NCBI GenBank assembly: GCA_026125625.1
Contig: JAHCKU010000130.1
Coordinates: 1-7,912, forward strand
Source of the DNA: Burkholderiales bacterium
Lineage (GTDB): Bacteria; Pseudomonadota; Gammaproteobacteria; Burkholderiales; SHXO01
Reading direction: 5' to 3'
Length of the DNA stretch: 7,912 bases
Below, in pieces: positions 6,416 through 7,912 of the stretch. The position numbers were made by a program, and so were the translations under genes. Below the pieces are notes generated by a model that saw nothing but the letters and a program-made list of their open reading frames with translations, was not told the DNA's origin and ran no database searches. Within the stretch, counting starts at the first letter, position 1. Each line of letters starts with the position of its first letter.

Positions 6416-7912
6416 ATGACCAAATTCGTCTTTGTCACCGGTGGGGTCGTTTCCTCCCTTGGCAAAGGGATCGCTGCCGCCTCGCTCGGTACCATTCTCG
6501 AATCCCGCGGCATCAAGCTCACGCTTCTCAAGCTCGATCCCTATATCAACGTGGATCCGGGCACGATGAGTCCGTTCCAGCACGGCGAAGTGTTCGTCAC
6601 CGAAGACGGTGCGGAGACGGATCTCGACCTCGGGCACTACGAGCGCTTCGTCAACATGCGCATGATGAAGCGCAACAACTTCACCACCGGCCAGATCTAC
6701 GAAAGCGTGATCCGCAAGGAGCGCCGCGGGGACTACCTGGGCGGAACGGTGCAGGTGATCCCGCACATCACCGACGAGATCAAGCATTTCATCCGGCTGG
6801 GGGCGGGCGATGCCGATGTCGCCATCGTCGAGATCGGCGGCACCGTCGGCGACATCGAGTCGCTGCCGTTCCTGGAAGCCATCCGCCAGATGAGCCTGCA
6901 GCTGGGGCGCAACAACACCTGCTTCATTCATCTGACGCTGGTGCCCTTCATCCCGTCGGCGGGCGAGATCAAGACCAAGCCCACCCAGCACTCGGTGAAG
7001 GAGCTGCGCGAGATCGGGATCCAGCCGGATATCGTGCTGTGCCGTGCCGACCGCGAGATCCCCGAAGACGAGCGGCGCAAGATCGCGCTGTTTACCAACG
7101 TCGAAGAGCGTGCGGTCATCTCCGCCGTCGACACGGACTGCATCTACAAGATTCCGGGCCTGCTGCACGCGCAGGGACTGGATGAGATCGTCTGCCGCAA
7201 GCTGGAAATCCAGGCGCCGCCGGCAAACCTTACGGCATGGGAAGAGCTGGTGTTCGCCCTGGAGCATCCGCGCACGGAGGTGAACATCGCGCTGGTGGGC
7301 AAGTACGTCGATCTCACCGAATCATACAAGTCGCTGTCCGAGGCATTGACTCATGCCGGCATTCACACCGGTGCCCGGATCAACATCCACTACATCGATT
7401 CGGAGAACATCGAGCGCGACGGTGTGGATTGCCTCAGGGACAAGGATGCAGTGCTGGTTCCGGGCGGTTTCGGCAAGCGCGGGGTGGAAGGCAAGATCAA
7501 GGCGATCCGGTATGCACGCGAGAACAAGGTGCCGTACCTGGGGATCTGCCTCGGCCTGCAGCTCGCGGTCATCGAGTACGCACGCCACTGCGCGGGCCTG
7601 GAGGCGGCGCATAGCACCGAGTTCGACCCGGACACGCCGCATCCGGTGATCGCCCTGATCACGGAGTGGCACAGCCGCGAAGGGAAGGTGGAACTGCGCG
7701 ATCAGTCTTCCAACCTCGGTGGCACCATGCGCCTGGGAGGGCAGCAGTGTCTGCTGCTGCCCGGAAGCCAGGCACGCCAGATCTACGGTCAGGAGCGCAT
7801 CGTGGAGCGTCACCGCCATCGCTACGAGGTCAACAACGCTTACCGGGACCAGTTGGGAGAGGCCGGCATGGTGTTCAGCGGCACGTCTCCCGATGGGCGG
7901 CTGGTCGAATTC
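6416..7912 (+). CDS. pyrG: CTP synthase, 3' end outside window
   Basis: PyrG makes CTP from UTP, ATP and glutamine-derived ammonia, the last step of de novo pyrimidine nucleotide synthesis; the cytoplasmic enzyme is a tetramer that can form filaments. 499 residues are visible of about 545, and the frame is still open at the window edge. The N-terminal synthetase domain (1 to about 265) has VTGGVVSSLGKG (7-18), DPYINVDPGTM (41-51), Asp71 and Glu139, equivalent to E. coli Mg ligands Asp72 and Glu140, and the UTP-binding KTKPTQHSVKELR stretch (186-198). The class I glutamine amidotransferase domain (about 290 on) has PGGFG (349-353) and the nucleophile Cys378 in GICLGLQ. The His and Glu of the triad lie just beyond the window. 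The ATG follows AGGG (6407-6410) and matches the usual start, one residue shorter than in E. coli. It probably has its own promoter. Confidence 0.97.
   Translation, partial: MTKFVFVTGGVVSSLGKGIAAASLGTILESRGIKLTLLKLDPYINVDPGTMSPFQHGEVFVTEDGAETDLDLGHYERFVNMRMMKRNNFTTGQIYESVIRKERRGDYLGGTVQVIPHITDEIKHFIRLGAGDADVAIVEIGGTVGDIESLPFLEAIRQMSLQLGRNNTCFIHLTLVPFIPSAGEIKTKPTQHSVKELREIGIQPDIVLCRADREIPEDERRKIALFTNVEERAVISAVDTDCIYKIPGLLHAQGLDEIVCRKLEIQAPPANLTAWEELVFALEHPRTEVNIALVGKYVDLTESYKSLSEALTHAGIHTGARINIHYIDSENIERDGVDCLRDKDAVLVPGGFGKRGVEGKIKAIRYARENKVPYLGICLGLQLAVIEYARHCAGLEAAHSTEFDPDTPHPVIALITEWHSREGKVELRDQSSNLGGTMRLGGQQCLLLPGSQARQIYGQERIVERHRHRYEVNNAYRDQLGEAGMVFSGTSPDGRLVEF

Noticed and set aside
6380..7267. 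295-codon frame antisense to pyrG
   Set aside because: It is a by-product of codon bias in pyrG; it shows no family motif and no ribosome site.
1..7912. CRISPR array, tRNA, rRNA, integrase, transposase or toxin-antitoxin genes
   Set aside because: Looked for and not seen on either strand. The only repeats are the short ones described.

Overview
The window looks like chromosome from a GC-rich Gram-negative proteobacterium. Lipid A genes (lpxA, lpxB) beside rnhB, and a divergent ppsR/ppsA pair followed by pyrG, fit a betaproteobacterium best. That assignment is an inference from gene content and order; no rRNA or other taxonomic marker is present. Nearly all coding content is housekeeping.

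Layout: (1) Positions 1-2205 hold a tightly packed + strand cluster: the 3' end of lpxA, then lpxB, then rnhB, with lpxB and rnhB overlapping by ATGA. lpxB carries an unusual N-terminal extension encoded by two imperfect 33-bp tandem repeats. (2) Positions 2203-3886 form a segment bounded by two inverted copies (about 63 bp, 57/64 matching columns by hand alignment) of one dispersed repeat end. Inside are a small four-helix membrane protein gene (+, CopD-like) and ppsR (-), which converge. The right-hand boundary is a longer, 176-bp MITE-like element with its own imperfect terminal inverted repeats, lying between the divergent ppsR and ppsA. (3) Positions 3941-6328 hold a full-length ppsA with all expected catalytic residues. 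(4) From 6416 to the window end runs pyrG, preceded by a good extended -10 promoter and cut off shortly before its stop codon.

How the genes work together: LpxA and LpxB catalyse the first and a later step of lipid A synthesis. RNase HII removes ribonucleotides from DNA. PpsA makes phosphoenolpyruvate from pyruvate for gluconeogenesis, and PpsR is the kinase/phosphotransferase that switches PpsA off and on; its predicted target Thr419 sits two residues before the catalytic His421. PyrG makes CTP from UTP.

I see no new defence, mobile or biosynthetic system. The points most worth a second look are the inverted repeat copies bracketing the membrane gene and ppsR, the MITE-like element in the ppsR/ppsA control region, and the repeat-derived LpxB leader.
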